From RGIG426 sp045598065 (GTDB lineage Bacteria > Bacillota > Clostridia > Oscillospirales > Acutalibacteraceae), in the NCBI GenBank assembly GCA_045598065.1, contig JAZLLJ010000029.1, forward strand, positions 1-52,396: a stretch of DNA of 52,396 bases. The letters run 5' to 3'. The first letter of the stretch is position 1. The number at the start of each line of letters is the position of its first letter. The translations under genes were made by a program, and so were the position numbers. Under the pieces are notes generated by a model. That model saw nothing but the letters and a program-made list of their open reading frames with translations. It was not told the DNA's origin and did no database searches. Below, one piece after another: positions 1 to 8,674 of the stretch.

Positions 1-29
1 ACCAGTCTGCAATAAGCGTGTTTCGTATA

Positions 30-67
30 TCCTCCGTTTTCCGATAAGGAAAACGGAGGATTTTTTT
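30..67 (+). terminator. Rho-independent terminator of an upstream gene
   Basis: A perfect 13-bp stem (30-42 pairing with 48-60) with a 5-base loop is followed by seven T's. It ends a plus-strand transcript whose gene lies mostly or wholly left of the window. The first 29 bases show no recognisable coding segment. Confidence 0.93.
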
Positions 68-109
68 ATAAAAAACCTCAAAAAAACCGAAAAAAGTTGT
101 TGTAGAGAA

Positions 110-138
110 TTGCACTTTGTAATTATATGTGCTACAAT
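110..138 (+). promoter_or_regulatory. SigA-type promoter for ruvC
   Basis: The -35 is TTGCAC at 110-115 and the -10 is TACAAT at 133-138, with a 17-bp spacer that ends in TGC (extended -10). It lies about 50 bp before the ruvC start and is the only clear promoter I see before the long gene run ending at 13236. Confidence 0.8.
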
Positions 139-188
139 ATATGATGTATAAGTATTTGTGGAAGTGTGTGCCGAAATGAGGTGAGCAC

Positions 189-704
189 GTGAAAATTATG
201 GGTATTGACCCCGGTTACGCCATTGTGGGATGGGGGCTTGTCGGGTTTGAGCGTGCTCGCTGTAAGCCTTTGGCATTCGGCTCGATTCAAACGCCGGCAG
301 GGATGGAATTTTCGCTGCGGCTCGAGCAAATCTACGAAGAAATGAAACTGCTTTTGGAACGGTATCACCCGGATGCCGCCGCGGTGGAAAAATTGTACTT
401 TACAAACAACAAAACCACCGGCATTGACGTGGCGCAGGCACGCGGTGTGATTTTGTTGGCGTTGCATCAAGCAGGCGTTCCCGTTTTTGAGTACACACCG
501 CTTCAAGTAAAAAGCGCCGTCACCGGCTATGGCCAGGCAGAAAAGGCGCAGGTGATGGAAATGACACGCCGCCGTTTGGGGCTTGAAAAAGTTCCGCGGC
601 CGGACGATACGGCGGATGCGCTTGCCATTGCCATTTGCCATACCCAGCAAAACGGTACGCCGCTCAAACAGCGAGTACAGCGATTGAGCAACAACGACGA
701 TTGA
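189..704 (+). CDS. ruvC: Holliday junction endonuclease RuvC
   Basis: Cleaves Holliday junctions symmetrically to resolve recombination intermediates, working with RuvAB. The 171-residue length is normal for the family. The acidic Mg2+-binding tetrad is visible as D7 (MGIDPG), E67 (VEKLY), D140 and D143 (RPDDTADALA), matching the spacing of E. coli D7/E66/D138/D141. The start is GTG, chosen because GAGGTG lies at 178-183 and the IDPG motif begins immediately after it. It heads the ruvC-ruvA-ruvB cluster and has its own promoter. Nothing is missing; identification is firm. Confidence 0.96.
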   Translation: MKIMGIDPGYAIVGWGLVGFERARCKPLAFGSIQTPAGMEFSLRLEQIYEEMKLLLERYHPDAAAVEKLYFTNNKTTGIDVAQARGVILLALHQAGVPVFEYTPLQVKSAVTGYGQAEKAQVMEMTRRRLGLEKVPRPDDTADALAIAICHTQQNGTPLKQRVQRLSNNDD

Positions 705-728
705 GCATAGAGAGCGAGGGAGAGAAAG

Positions 729-1328
729 ATGTTCTATTCCTTAAAAGGCACATTAGAGTTTTTTGACGCGAATATCGCGGTGGTTTCCTGCGGAGGCGTG
801 GGATTTCGCTGTCGCATCACGGTAAACACCGCACGCAAACTGCCGCCGGTGGGGCAAGAGGTTTTCCTTTACACTCACTTGAACGTGCGAGAGGATGCGC
901 TGGAACTGTTCGGTTTCGCGGAACAAGGTGAACTGGCTTGCTTTAAGCAGTTGACCACTGTGTCCGGAGTCGGCGCAAAGGTGGCCGGAGCGATTTTGTC
1001 TGCGCTTACACCCGAGCAGGTGGCGGCCGCCGCCGCATCGGGCGATTATAAGACGTTTACTCGCGCCAACGGCGTTGGCCCCAAGATGGCACAGCGCATC
1101 GCGTTGGAACTAAAAGACAAGGTGACAACCTTTACAGACGGCTCGCCGCTTCCGATGGGTGTTCCTTCTGCTTCAGGTAATGCAGAAGCGGCGGTGAAAG
1201 CGTTGACCTCGATGTTCGGCTTCCAAACGGGCGAGGCATCCGCTTTGGTTGCCAAATTGGACAGCGACCTGTCGGTGGACGAAATGGTGGCCGCCGCGCT
1301 CAAACAACACGCAAAAGGAATGCGCTGA
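729..1328 (+). CDS. ruvA: Holliday junction DNA-binding protein RuvA
   Basis: Forms the tetrameric platform that holds the four-way junction while RuvB drives branch migration. The 199-residue protein has the OB-fold N-terminus (MFYSLKGTLEFFDANIAVV), a tandem helix-hairpin-helix region (TVSGVGAKVA near residues 78-87, and NGVGPKMAQRIALELKDK), and a C-terminal three-helix domain that contacts RuvB (GNAEAAVKALTSMFGF onward). It lies 24 bp after ruvC with a GAGGGAGAG ribosome site and is clearly cotranscribed. Confidence 0.96.
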   Translation: MFYSLKGTLEFFDANIAVVSCGGVGFRCRITVNTARKLPPVGQEVFLYTHLNVREDALELFGFAEQGELACFKQLTTVSGVGAKVAGAILSALTPEQVAAAAASGDYKTFTRANGVGPKMAQRIALELKDKVTTFTDGSPLPMGVPSASGNAEAAVKALTSMFGFQTGEASALVAKLDSDLSVDEMVAAALKQHAKGMR

Positions 1329-1359
1329 CAACCGTCGGCGTTGAAAGGGGGATTTTCCC

Positions 1360-2430
1360 GTGGCAAACAACGATCTTATCTCGTGGGAGGCGCAGGATGC
1401 CGACACGGATTACGAAAACCGTATGGTGACGACGGAATACATTCCGGAGGACGAGGGGGATAACCCACTTCGTCCGCGCACTCTTGCGGAATATATCGGC
1501 CAAGAAAAGAATAAGGAAAACCTGTCGGTGTATCTCACCGCCGCAAAACAACGCCGCGAGGTGCTCGACCACGTGCTTTTGTACGGCCCTCCCGGACTCG
1601 GCAAAACGACACTGGCCGCCATTATCGCGCAGGAGATGGGCGTCAACTTTCGTGTAACGTCCGGCCCGGCATTGGAGCGTGCAGGCGATTTAGCGGCGCT
1701 TTTGATGAGCCTTGATCCCGGCGACGTGCTGTTTATCGACGAGATTCACCGTTTGCCGCGTACGGTGGAGGAAATCCTCTATCCGGCGATGGAGGACTTT
1801 ACCATTGACATTATGAACGGCAAGGGAGCGGGCGCGCAGTCCATCCACCTGCCGCTGGATAAATTCACGCTGATTGGCGCGACAACACGCGCCGGCCAAT
1901 TGTCTGCGCCGCTTCGTGACCGTTTCGGTGTGGTGTTGCGCTTGGAACTGTATTCTCCCGAAGAATTGGCAAAGATTGTGGAGCGCTCGGCGAAAATTCT
2001 CGATATTCCCTGCACCCACGACGGGGCGTTGGAACTGGCTTCGCGTAGTCGTGGAACACCGCGTATCGCCAACCGCTTTTTGCGCCGTGTGCGCGACTTT
2101 GCGCAGGTGTACAGCGGTGGCGTGATTGACCGCGAAGCGGCAAAATTGGCGCTTGACCGCCTGGAAGTGGACGAACTGGGCTTGGATGCCCTCGACCGCC
2201 GGATGCTGACCGCGATGATTAAACACTACGGCGGCGGGCCGGTCGGTCTTGATACCGTGGCGGCGGTCATCGGCGAAGAGGCCGTGACCATTGAGGATGT
2301 GTACGAGCCGTATCTGATGCAAATCGGCTTTTTGAGCCGCACACCGCGCGGTCGCATGGTGCTCCCTGCCGCGTATACGCATTTGGGGCTTGACCGCCCC
2401 GAAACAACGGGACAACAATCGCTTTACTGA
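1360..2430 (+). CDS. ruvB: Holliday junction branch-migration ATPase RuvB
   Basis: AAA+ hexameric motor that pumps DNA through the RuvA-bound junction. At 356 residues it has Walker A GPPGLGKT (residues 76-83), Walker B LFIDE (124-128), sensor 1 in LIGATTRAG, an arginine-finger segment (APLRDRFG), and the C-terminal winged helix (GGGPVGLDTVAAVIGEE, then FLSRTPRGR). The start is GTG at 1360, preceded by GAAAGGGGG at about 1343. The N-terminus is about 20 residues longer than in shorter homologues and acidic. Third gene of the ruv operon. Confidence 0.97.
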   Translation: MANNDLISWEAQDADTDYENRMVTTEYIPEDEGDNPLRPRTLAEYIGQEKNKENLSVYLTAAKQRREVLDHVLLYGPPGLGKTTLAAIIAQEMGVNFRVTSGPALERAGDLAALLMSLDPGDVLFIDEIHRLPRTVEEILYPAMEDFTIDIMNGKGAGAQSIHLPLDKFTLIGATTRAGQLSAPLRDRFGVVLRLELYSPEELAKIVERSAKILDIPCTHDGALELASRSRGTPRIANRFLRRVRDFAQVYSGGVIDREAAKLALDRLEVDELGLDALDRRMLTAMIKHYGGGPVGLDTVAAVIGEEAVTIEDVYEPYLMQIGFLSRTPRGRMVLPAAYTHLGLDRPETTGQQSLY

Positions 2431-2454
2431 TTATAACGCAAGGAGGTGCCGCTT

Positions 2455-3315
2455 GTGCGCACCGCAGAAAACTGGAAAGAATACACCCTGCTGGATGCCT
2501 CCGGCGGCGAACGCCTTGAACAATGGGGCGATATTGTGCTGATTCGCCCGGATCCGCAAGTGATTTGGGACACGCCCAAAACCCATCCGCTTTGGAAAAA
2601 AGCGCACGCCCGTTACCTTCGTTCCAAAACCGGCGGCGGACAGTGGGAGGTCTACCGTCCCATTCCGGACGATTGGGCGATTCATTATGACGATTTAACC
2701 TTCCATCTTAAACCGATGGGCTTCAAACATACCGGCATTTTCCCCGAGCAGGCGGTCAACTGGGACTGGATGCGCGAGGCGATTGAAAACGCAGGCCGTC
2801 CCATCAAAGTGCTGAATTTGTTCGGCTATACCGGTGCGGCAACGCTTGCTTGCGTGGCCGCCGGCGCGCACGTTACCCACGTGGATGCCGCCAAAGGGAT
2901 GGTGGCGTGGGGCAAAGAAAACGCCGTGTCGTCGGGACTTTCGGACAAACCGATGCGGTGGCTTGTGGACGACTGCTTAAAATTCGTTCTGCGCGAACAG
3001 CGCCGCGGCAACACCTATGATGCTATTTTAATGGATCCGCCGTCTTATGGCCGTGGGCCGAAGGGTGAGATTTGGAAACTGGAAGAGCAGATTTATCCGT
3101 TCGTGTGCGAATGTGTGAAACTGCTTTCAGACAATCCGCTTTTTGTGCTGATTAACTCGTATACCACGGGGTTGTCTCCGTCGGTAATGAAATACATTCT
3201 CGGCAGTTTGATTACCGCTGAGGGAACGCTGTCGGCGGACGAAATCGGTCTGCCGGTACAGGCCACGGGGATGACGCTTCCTTGCGGCGCATCCGCCATT
3301 TGGAGAGGAAAGTAA
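2455..3315 (+). CDS. Class I SAM-dependent methyltransferase, RlmI/RlmK-like
   Basis: Likely methylates a nucleobase in RNA, by similarity to the RlmI/RlmK catalytic domain. The SAM-binding loop is VLNLFGYTGAATLACVAAGA, followed by an acidic VDAAKG motif and the catalytic-type DPPSYGRGPKGE loop. No PUA domain is visible at the N-terminus, unlike RlmI, so the target may differ. An upstream in-frame GTG at 2446 overlaps the Shine-Dalgarno AGGAGG (2441-2446), so the start is placed at GTG 2455, 8 bp downstream, giving 286 residues. It sits between ruvB and the ECF genes in the same run. The family is clear; the substrate is not. Confidence 0.82.
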   Translation: MRTAENWKEYTLLDASGGERLEQWGDIVLIRPDPQVIWDTPKTHPLWKKAHARYLRSKTGGGQWEVYRPIPDDWAIHYDDLTFHLKPMGFKHTGIFPEQAVNWDWMREAIENAGRPIKVLNLFGYTGAATLACVAAGAHVTHVDAAKGMVAWGKENAVSSGLSDKPMRWLVDDCLKFVLREQRRGNTYDAILMDPPSYGRGPKGEIWKLEEQIYPFVCECVKLLSDNPLFVLINSYTTGLSPSVMKYILGSLITAEGTLSADEIGLPVQATGMTLPCGASAIWRGK

Positions 3316-3318
3316 ACT

Positions 3319-4167
3319 ATGGTGCTTTTTGAGGCAGACAACCTGCGCTTTCAATATGAAAACCCCGACGAACCGCCGAAAACGGTGCTGCGCGATGTGA
3401 ACTTGACCATCGAACGTGGCAGTTTTGTGGCGCTTCTCGGGCATAACGGGTGCGGCAAGTCTACTCTTGCAAAGCACTTTAATGCGCTGCTGCTTCCGAC
3501 CGGCGGCACGTTGCTTGTGGAAGGTATGGATACCGCCGATGAGGAACTTTCGATGGATATTCGCCGTAAAGTCGGGCTTGTTCTGCAAAATCCAGACAAC
3601 CAGCTCGTTTCCACTGTGGTGGAGGAAGACGTGGCGTTCGGCCCGGAAAACCTCGGCATTGAGCCGGCGGAAATTCGCCGCCGCGTGGACGATGCCCTCA
3701 AAATGGTGGATATGTACGAATACCGCACCCACGCGCCGCATAAGTTGTCCGGCGGCCAAAAGCAACGGATTGCGATTGCCGGCGTGTTGGCGATGAAACC
3801 CGACTGTATTGTGCTTGATGAGCCGACGGCGATGCTCGATCCGAAAGGCCGTCGGGAAGTACTGGAAACCGTTCGCCGTCTTAACCGCGAAAACGGGATG
3901 ACGGTTGTGATGATCACCCACTATATGGAAGAAGCCGCCGCCGCGGACCGCGTGATTGTGATGAACGATGGACGTGTGTGGATGGATGGCACTCCGCGCG
4001 AGATTTTCTCGCAGGTGGAGGCCTTGAAAGAAGTAGAACTTGACGTTCCGCAACCCACCGAACTGTGCGCCGAACTGCGCGCGCTCGGGTGGGATTTGCC
4101 TGCCGACGTATTGACGGCGGAAGAATGTGTTGACGCCATTGCGGCGTATTTGGAGGACCTCGGATGA
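3319..4167 (+). CDS. ecfA1: Energy-coupling factor transporter ATPase EcfA1
   Basis: One of two ATP-hydrolysing subunits of a group II ECF vitamin or metal uptake module, acting on the cytoplasmic face with EcfA2 and EcfT. It has Walker A GHNGCGKST (residues 41-49), a Q-loop (VLQNPDNQLV), signature LSGGQ (143-147), Walker B CIVLDEP with the catalytic glutamate near 168, and an H-loop (MITHYMEEA). At 282 residues it is of normal size. It overlaps ecfA2 by 4 bp (ATGA). No substrate-binding S component is encoded in the window, which is usual for the shared ECF module. Confidence 0.94.
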   Translation: MVLFEADNLRFQYENPDEPPKTVLRDVNLTIERGSFVALLGHNGCGKSTLAKHFNALLLPTGGTLLVEGMDTADEELSMDIRRKVGLVLQNPDNQLVSTVVEEDVAFGPENLGIEPAEIRRRVDDALKMVDMYEYRTHAPHKLSGGQKQRIAIAGVLAMKPDCIVLDEPTAMLDPKGRREVLETVRRLNRENGMTVVMITHYMEEAAAADRVIVMNDGRVWMDGTPREIFSQVEALKEVELDVPQPTELCAELRALGWDLPADVLTAEECVDAIAAYLEDLG

Positions 4168-5033
4168 CCGTTTTGGAAACACAAAACTTAACACACGTCT
4201 ACGGCGAGGGGACTCCTTTCGAGAAAACGGCGATGGACGACGTGTCCCTTTCCATCGAAAAAGGGGAACTGGTCGGCATCATCGGTCACACCGGCTCGGG
4301 CAAGTCTACCTTTGTGCAACACTTGAACGGTCTTTTGAAACCGACAAGCGGCCGCGTGCTGTTGGACGGTGAGGATATTTGGAAAGATCCGAAACAAATC
4401 CGCAACGTGCGGTTTCGTGTCGGCATGGTGTTCCAATACCCCGAATACCAGTTGTTTGAGGAAACGGTGTATAAAGACATCGCGTTCGGCCCGAAAAATA
4501 TGGGGTTGTCGGAGGATGAAATTGATGCTCGCGTGCGCCGCGCGGCGGCGTTTGTGGGGCTTAAAAACGATTTGCTCGACAATTCGCCTTTCGACCTGTC
4601 CGGCGGCGAAAAACGCCGTGCCGCGATTGCCGGTGTGATGGCAATGGAGCCGGAAGTGCTGATTTTGGACGAACCTACGGCCGGCCTTGATCCCAAAGGA
4701 CGGGACAAACTGCTTTCGCAGATTGAAACCTATCGCAAAGAAAACGGCACGACGACGTTGCTCGTCTCCCACAGTATGGAAGACGTGGCGCGGTTGGCCG
4801 ATCGCGTGTTGGTGATGCATAAAGGCAAACTCAAAATGCTCGCGCCGACCGAGGAAGTATTTTCCCGTGCGGAAGAGTTGGAAGAAATGGGCTTGTCTGT
4901 GCCTGCTGTCACAAAAGTTTTTATGGGACTTCAAAAACGCGGATTTGACGTCGGTCAAAATGCCTATACCGTGGAAAGCGCTGTGAAAGCGCTGACCGCC
5001 CACTTCGGGAAAGGGGGCGGCGGCCGTGCTTAA
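4164..5033 (+). CDS. ecfA2: Energy-coupling factor transporter ATPase EcfA2
   Basis: Second ABC ATPase of the ECF module, pairing with EcfA1. Walker A GHTGSGKST is at residues 41-49, the Q-loop is VFQYPEYQLFEETVYKDIAF (the FQYPEYQLF form is typical of EcfA2), the signature is LSGGE, and Walker B is VLILDEPTAGLDP. At 289 residues it has the usual C-terminal extension that packs against EcfT. The start overlaps ecfA1 by 4 bp and the end overlaps ecfT by 8 bp, indicating translational coupling. Confidence 0.94.
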   Translation: MTVLETQNLTHVYGEGTPFEKTAMDDVSLSIEKGELVGIIGHTGSGKSTFVQHLNGLLKPTSGRVLLDGEDIWKDPKQIRNVRFRVGMVFQYPEYQLFEETVYKDIAFGPKNMGLSEDEIDARVRRAAAFVGLKNDLLDNSPFDLSGGEKRRAAIAGVMAMEPEVLILDEPTAGLDPKGRDKLLSQIETYRKENGTTTLLVSHSMEDVARLADRVLVMHKGKLKMLAPTEEVFSRAEELEEMGLSVPAVTKVFMGLQKRGFDVGQNAYTVESAVKALTAHFGKGGGGRA

Positions 5034-5841
5034 AGATATTACGCTCGGTCAATATTTTCCCGGCGATTCACTGCTTCACCGCTTGGATCCGCGCGTAAAA
5101 CTGCTTGTTACGTTTGTGTACATTATTGCGGTGTTTATTCCGCAAAACTGGTGGGGATTGGCCGTTGCGGTGGCGTTTTTGGTTCTCAGCGTGGCGTTGT
5201 CGAAACTCCCCGTGCGGCTCATTACCAAAACGTTTAAGCCCATCATTCCGCTGATTATTTTAACGTCGATCCTCAACGTGTTTTATCTCGACAGTGGTAA
5301 CGTGTGGGTGAACGCCGGCTTTTTCAAGATTACCGACCACGGCGTGTATACGGCGATTTTTATCGCTATTCGTATTCTCTGCCTTATTGCCGGCAGTTCG
5401 CTTTTGACCTATACCACCACGCCGACGGCGCTTACCGACGGCATGGAACGGTTGTTCAGCCCACTTCGCCATCTCCACGTGCCGGTGCACGAATTGGCGA
5501 TGATGATGACCATCGCGTTGCGGTTTATTCCTACGCTGATTGAGGAGACCGACAAAATTATGGCGGCACAAAAGGCTCGCGGTGCCGATATGGAAAGCGG
5601 CGGCCTTATGCAGCGAATTCGGGCGTTTTTGCCGATACTGATTCCGCTGTTTGTATCCTCGTTCCGTCGCGCGTATGACTTAGCAACGGCGATGGAATGC
5701 CGTTGTTATCGCGGCGGCGAGGGGAGAACCCGTATGACGCGCCTGCAAATGCATGGACGGGACGTGGTGACACTTTTGTTTACCACTTTGTTTGTGGCGG
5801 GGCTTATCGTGATGAACTTCGTGCTGCCGTCTACGCTTTGA
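5026..5841 (+). CDS. ecfT: Energy-coupling factor transmembrane protein EcfT
   Basis: Membrane scaffold that transmits ATPase motion to interchangeable substrate-binding S components. The 271-residue sequence has several hydrophobic membrane helices and the two cytoplasmic coupling motifs: AQKARGADME and the MECRCYRGGEGRT segment, where the second ARG-type motif appears as CRC. The N-terminal HRLDPRVKL motif is typical. The start is GTG with AAGGGGG at 5011-5017, overlapping ecfA2 by 8 bp. The order A1-A2-T then truA is a common Firmicute arrangement of these four genes in variable order. Confidence 0.93.
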   Translation: MLKDITLGQYFPGDSLLHRLDPRVKLLVTFVYIIAVFIPQNWWGLAVAVAFLVLSVALSKLPVRLITKTFKPIIPLIILTSILNVFYLDSGNVWVNAGFFKITDHGVYTAIFIAIRILCLIAGSSLLTYTTTPTALTDGMERLFSPLRHLHVPVHELAMMMTIALRFIPTLIEETDKIMAAQKARGADMESGGLMQRIRAFLPILIPLFVSSFRRAYDLATAMECRCYRGGEGRTRMTRLQMHGRDVVTLLFTTLFVAGLIVMNFVLPSTL

Positions 5842-5852
5842 GAGGTGCCGTT

Positions 5853-6599
5853 ATGACACGAATTTTTTTAACGCTCCGCTATCGCGGAACGAATTACCAC
5901 GGATGGCAGGTACAACCGAACGGCGTTACCGTGCAGGAAACGTTGCAAGATGCGATTGAAGCCGTGACCGGCGTACGTTCCGGTGTCATCGGCTGCAGTC
6001 GCACCGATGCCGGCGTCCACGCGGAAAAATTCTGCTGTACCTTTGATACCGAAAGTCCTCTTCGCGACGAACGGTTGGCACTGGCACTTAATGCACATTT
6101 GCCGTTTGATATGGCGGTGTGCGAGGCGTGCGAGGTGGCGGCGGACTTTCATCCGCGCTATGATGCCCGTGGTAAACGGTACGTATATCGTATTTGGAAC
6201 GGGCGGCAGAGAAACCCGTTTTATGAAGAAAACGCCATCCATATTGCTGTTCCGCTTAACGAAAAACAGATGGATCGTGCGGCGAAGGATTTCCTCGGCT
6301 CTCATGATTTTTCGCCGTTTTGTGCCGCTGGAAGCAGTGTGGAAGACACGGTACGCACCGTTTCTCGCTGTGACGTTTTGCGCGAGGGTGATTTGGTGAC
6401 GGTGACGGTGGAAGCCAACGGATTTTTGTATAATATGGTGCGTATTATGGTGGGCACCCTTTTGGATATCGCGAGCGGCCGGCTTGCGGACGATGCGATA
6501 CCGTCTATATTTGAACAAAATGATCGGGATGCCGCCGGAACGACGGCGCCTGCCAAAGGACTGACTTTACAGGATGTGTTTTACGACACCACACCGTAA
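5853..6599 (+). CDS. truA: tRNA pseudouridine(38-40) synthase TruA
   Basis: Isomerises uridines 38-40 in the tRNA anticodon arm. The catalytic aspartate is D52 in GCSRTDAGVHA. Other family blocks are RYRGTNYHGWQ, KRYVYRIW and NGFLYNMVRIMVGTL. The open frame extends upstream to 5697 inside ecfT, but the ATG at 5853 directly precedes the canonical MTRIFLTLRYRGT start and has GAGAGG at 5840-5845; this gives 248 residues, normal for TruA. Confidence 0.95.
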   Translation: MTRIFLTLRYRGTNYHGWQVQPNGVTVQETLQDAIEAVTGVRSGVIGCSRTDAGVHAEKFCCTFDTESPLRDERLALALNAHLPFDMAVCEACEVAADFHPRYDARGKRYVYRIWNGRQRNPFYEENAIHIAVPLNEKQMDRAAKDFLGSHDFSPFCAAGSSVEDTVRTVSRCDVLREGDLVTVTVEANGFLYNMVRIMVGTLLDIASGRLADDAIPSIFEQNDRDAAGTTAPAKGLTLQDVFYDTTP

Positions 6600-6624
6600 A
6601 ACCTACAGGAAAGAAGGGATCAAC

Positions 6625-7905
6625 GTGGCACGAAAAGATAAAATCCGCATTAAGCGTACTAAAGTTAAAGCGGATGCGGCCGAGGAAAAGGTTACGGAGC
6701 CGGCGCCTCGATTTGCAGGAATGCAATACGAAAACGAGGTGGAAGAAGCGGCCCGTGTTGCCGCCGAAAAACGCGCGGCGCGGCAGAAAAAACCGAAGCT
6801 CAAAAAGCGACTGATTATTCTTGCCGTCGTGGTTGCGTTGGTGGCGTTGATTTGGATTAAATGGGACGTTCTTAACCCCTCGAACGTGTGGACGTGGCTG
6901 AATATGGCCATTACCGGTGGCGAGACCGGCGACGGCTTCCCCACGGAAATGGAGGGAAGCAACGTGATTGCAATGAAACCGGTGGGCAACTACCTGTCTT
7001 TGGTCACACAAAACACGTTGACGGTATACAACAAAAGTGCCGGCAACGTCGTTTCCCGAACGCACAGTTTTTCCGATCCGCTGGTGGATACTTCCGGCAA
7101 CCGTATTCTGTTGGCGGAAATCGGCGGCCGAAAAGTGGAAATACAGACAATCGGCGGAAAAACGCGTACGTTGGAGACCGAAAAAGATATCGTTTCCGCC
7201 GCAGTTTGCGACAACGGCGGTGTGGCGGTTGTGACTCAATCGGATAAAAGCCACGTTTCGGAAGTGTTCTATTACAACGACAAAGGCGAGATGAAACTCC
7301 ATTGGTACAGTTCCGAAGCGTATCTTACCGGCATTGCGCTGCGCGATGACGGAAAACAAATGGCGGCTATCGGTGTATTTGCCAAGGATGGCGCCATGCA
7401 GTCCCGTTTGCTGGTGTTTTCCACCGGTTCCGACAACGAGCCGAAACGGTATGACGGCGCCGGAATGATACTGATTGATGTGGAATACCTCAGCAACGAT
7501 TATATTGCGGCTATCGGTGAAGACCGTGTTTGGGTGGTGAAAAACGGCGGAGAAAAGCCGGAAGAACTCACTTTTGAAAATCGCCGCTTGCGCAGTTGGG
7601 CGATATCCGGAGAACACGTAGGATTGGTGTTGCAAAGTTTCGGTTCTACCGACGGCGGTGAACTGGTGGTGACGGATAAGAACGCCAAACAGTTGTATAC
7701 GGTGCCGTTTAAGGAAACGTTCCGCGGTATTTCACCTGCTGAAAAAGAGTTTTTCCTCTTGTGCGGAACCGACGTGTTGACGATGGACGACAAAGGGACA
7801 ACCAAAACCACGCCGGTTATTCAGGATGCTCTTCGCGTTTGCTGCGCCTTTGACGGCGATGCGATGGTGTTGGGACTTACCAGTATTGAAAAGTACGACT
7901 TTTAA
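6625..7905 (+). CDS. Membrane-anchored beta-propeller-like protein, DUF5711 family (probable)
   Basis: Function unknown. A basic, alanine-rich cytoplasmic segment (residues 1-61) is followed by one membrane helix (about 62-79) and an extracellular region of about 340 residues. That region is built of short beta-rich units such as GNYLSLVTQNTLTVYNK and YIAAIGEDRVWVVKNG, consistent with a propeller. I recall such proteins as DUF5711, often next to CvpA-like genes as here; that assignment is from memory. Start is GTG 6625, 26 bp after truA, with AAGAAGGG at 6611-6618; the open frame extends further up but without a ribosome site. Product is 426 residues. Confidence 0.68.
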   Translation: MARKDKIRIKRTKVKADAAEEKVTEPAPRFAGMQYENEVEEAARVAAEKRAARQKKPKLKKRLIILAVVVALVALIWIKWDVLNPSNVWTWLNMAITGGETGDGFPTEMEGSNVIAMKPVGNYLSLVTQNTLTVYNKSAGNVVSRTHSFSDPLVDTSGNRILLAEIGGRKVEIQTIGGKTRTLETEKDIVSAAVCDNGGVAVVTQSDKSHVSEVFYYNDKGEMKLHWYSSEAYLTGIALRDDGKQMAAIGVFAKDGAMQSRLLVFSTGSDNEPKRYDGAGMILIDVEYLSNDYIAAIGEDRVWVVKNGGEKPEELTFENRRLRSWAISGEHVGLVLQSFGSTDGGELVVTDKNAKQLYTVPFKETFRGISPAEKEFFLLCGTDVLTMDDKGTTKTTPVIQDALRVCCAFDGDAMVLGLTSIEKYDF

Positions 7906-7922
7906 CGAAAGGAGAAGGCAAG

Positions 7923-8651
7923 ATGTATTTTGTATTGGACCTTGTATGTGTGCTGATTGTGTTGATTTGCATTGTGCATTTCTTTAAGTCTTCTTCCATG
8001 GCCGTTATTATTAAAGCGGCGTGTGTGATTCTCTCCGCCGCATTGGCGGTGCTTGTCAGCATCCCTTGCACGTCTCCTGTCAACAACGGGATTGTTACGC
8101 CGGCCATCGAGCGGCGGGCGGCAAATCAGTTGGCGGAAAAAGTGTCGGCAGAGCCGAAAACCAACGGCCGCGAGACGGTGGAATCGTTGGATTTGGATGC
8201 GTTGGTTAGAACCCGTCCGGTTGGGTTCGTTGATTGGGTTAAGGAGTATGACGGCGACTTGGAAGCGGTTTGCTTTGAGTACGAACACTCCGGCGCCAAG
8301 ACGATGCTCGTGAATCTTGTGAAACCGATTTGCCGCGACATTGCGCGTGCGGTGGCATTTTTGGCGTTGTGGATTGTTCTCTTTGCCGTTCTTCGTTTCC
8401 TTGTGTGGAAATTTGAGTGGAACAGTGCGCCGAAGCAGCGCAAACGCGGCGATTTCCATAACGTATTCCCACCGATTCTCGGTGCGTTTTACGGTGTGTT
8501 TGTTATTTGGGGAATGGCGGTGGCACTGGAATGGCTTGTGCCGTCGCTTGACGGGATGGTCCCGTTATTAGGTGGAGAAATGTTGGACAACGGAGCGGTT
8601 TATCCGTTTTTACAATGGTGTGATCCGCTGTGTTGGCTGGCACGTTTATAA
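7923..8651 (+). CDS. CvpA-like multi-pass membrane protein (first copy)
   Basis: Resembles the CvpA family, inner-membrane proteins first linked to colicin V production and of unclear mechanism. The 242-residue protein opens with two hydrophobic helices (MYFVLDLVCVLIVLICIVHF, then IIKAACVILSAALAVLVSI). A polar extracellular stretch follows, then two more helices (about residues 140-160 and 180-200) split by a basic loop (KQRKRGD). It shares the layout of the next gene, so the two are probably ancient paralogues. Ribosome site GAAAGGAGAAGG lies just upstream. Confidence 0.7.
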   Translation: MYFVLDLVCVLIVLICIVHFFKSSSMAVIIKAACVILSAALAVLVSIPCTSPVNNGIVTPAIERRAANQLAEKVSAEPKTNGRETVESLDLDALVRTRPVGFVDWVKEYDGDLEAVCFEYEHSGAKTMLVNLVKPICRDIARAVAFLALWIVLFAVLRFLVWKFEWNSAPKQRKRGDFHNVFPPILGAFYGVFVIWGMAVALEWLVPSLDGMVPLLGGEMLDNGAVYPFLQWCDPLCWLARL

Positions 8652-8674
8652 ATTATTAAAGGAGTGGTTTTCTT

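Noticed and set aside
1..29. C-terminus of an upstream gene such as yebC
   Set aside because: Frame 1 meets TAA at 13-15, but four codons are too few to support any identity.
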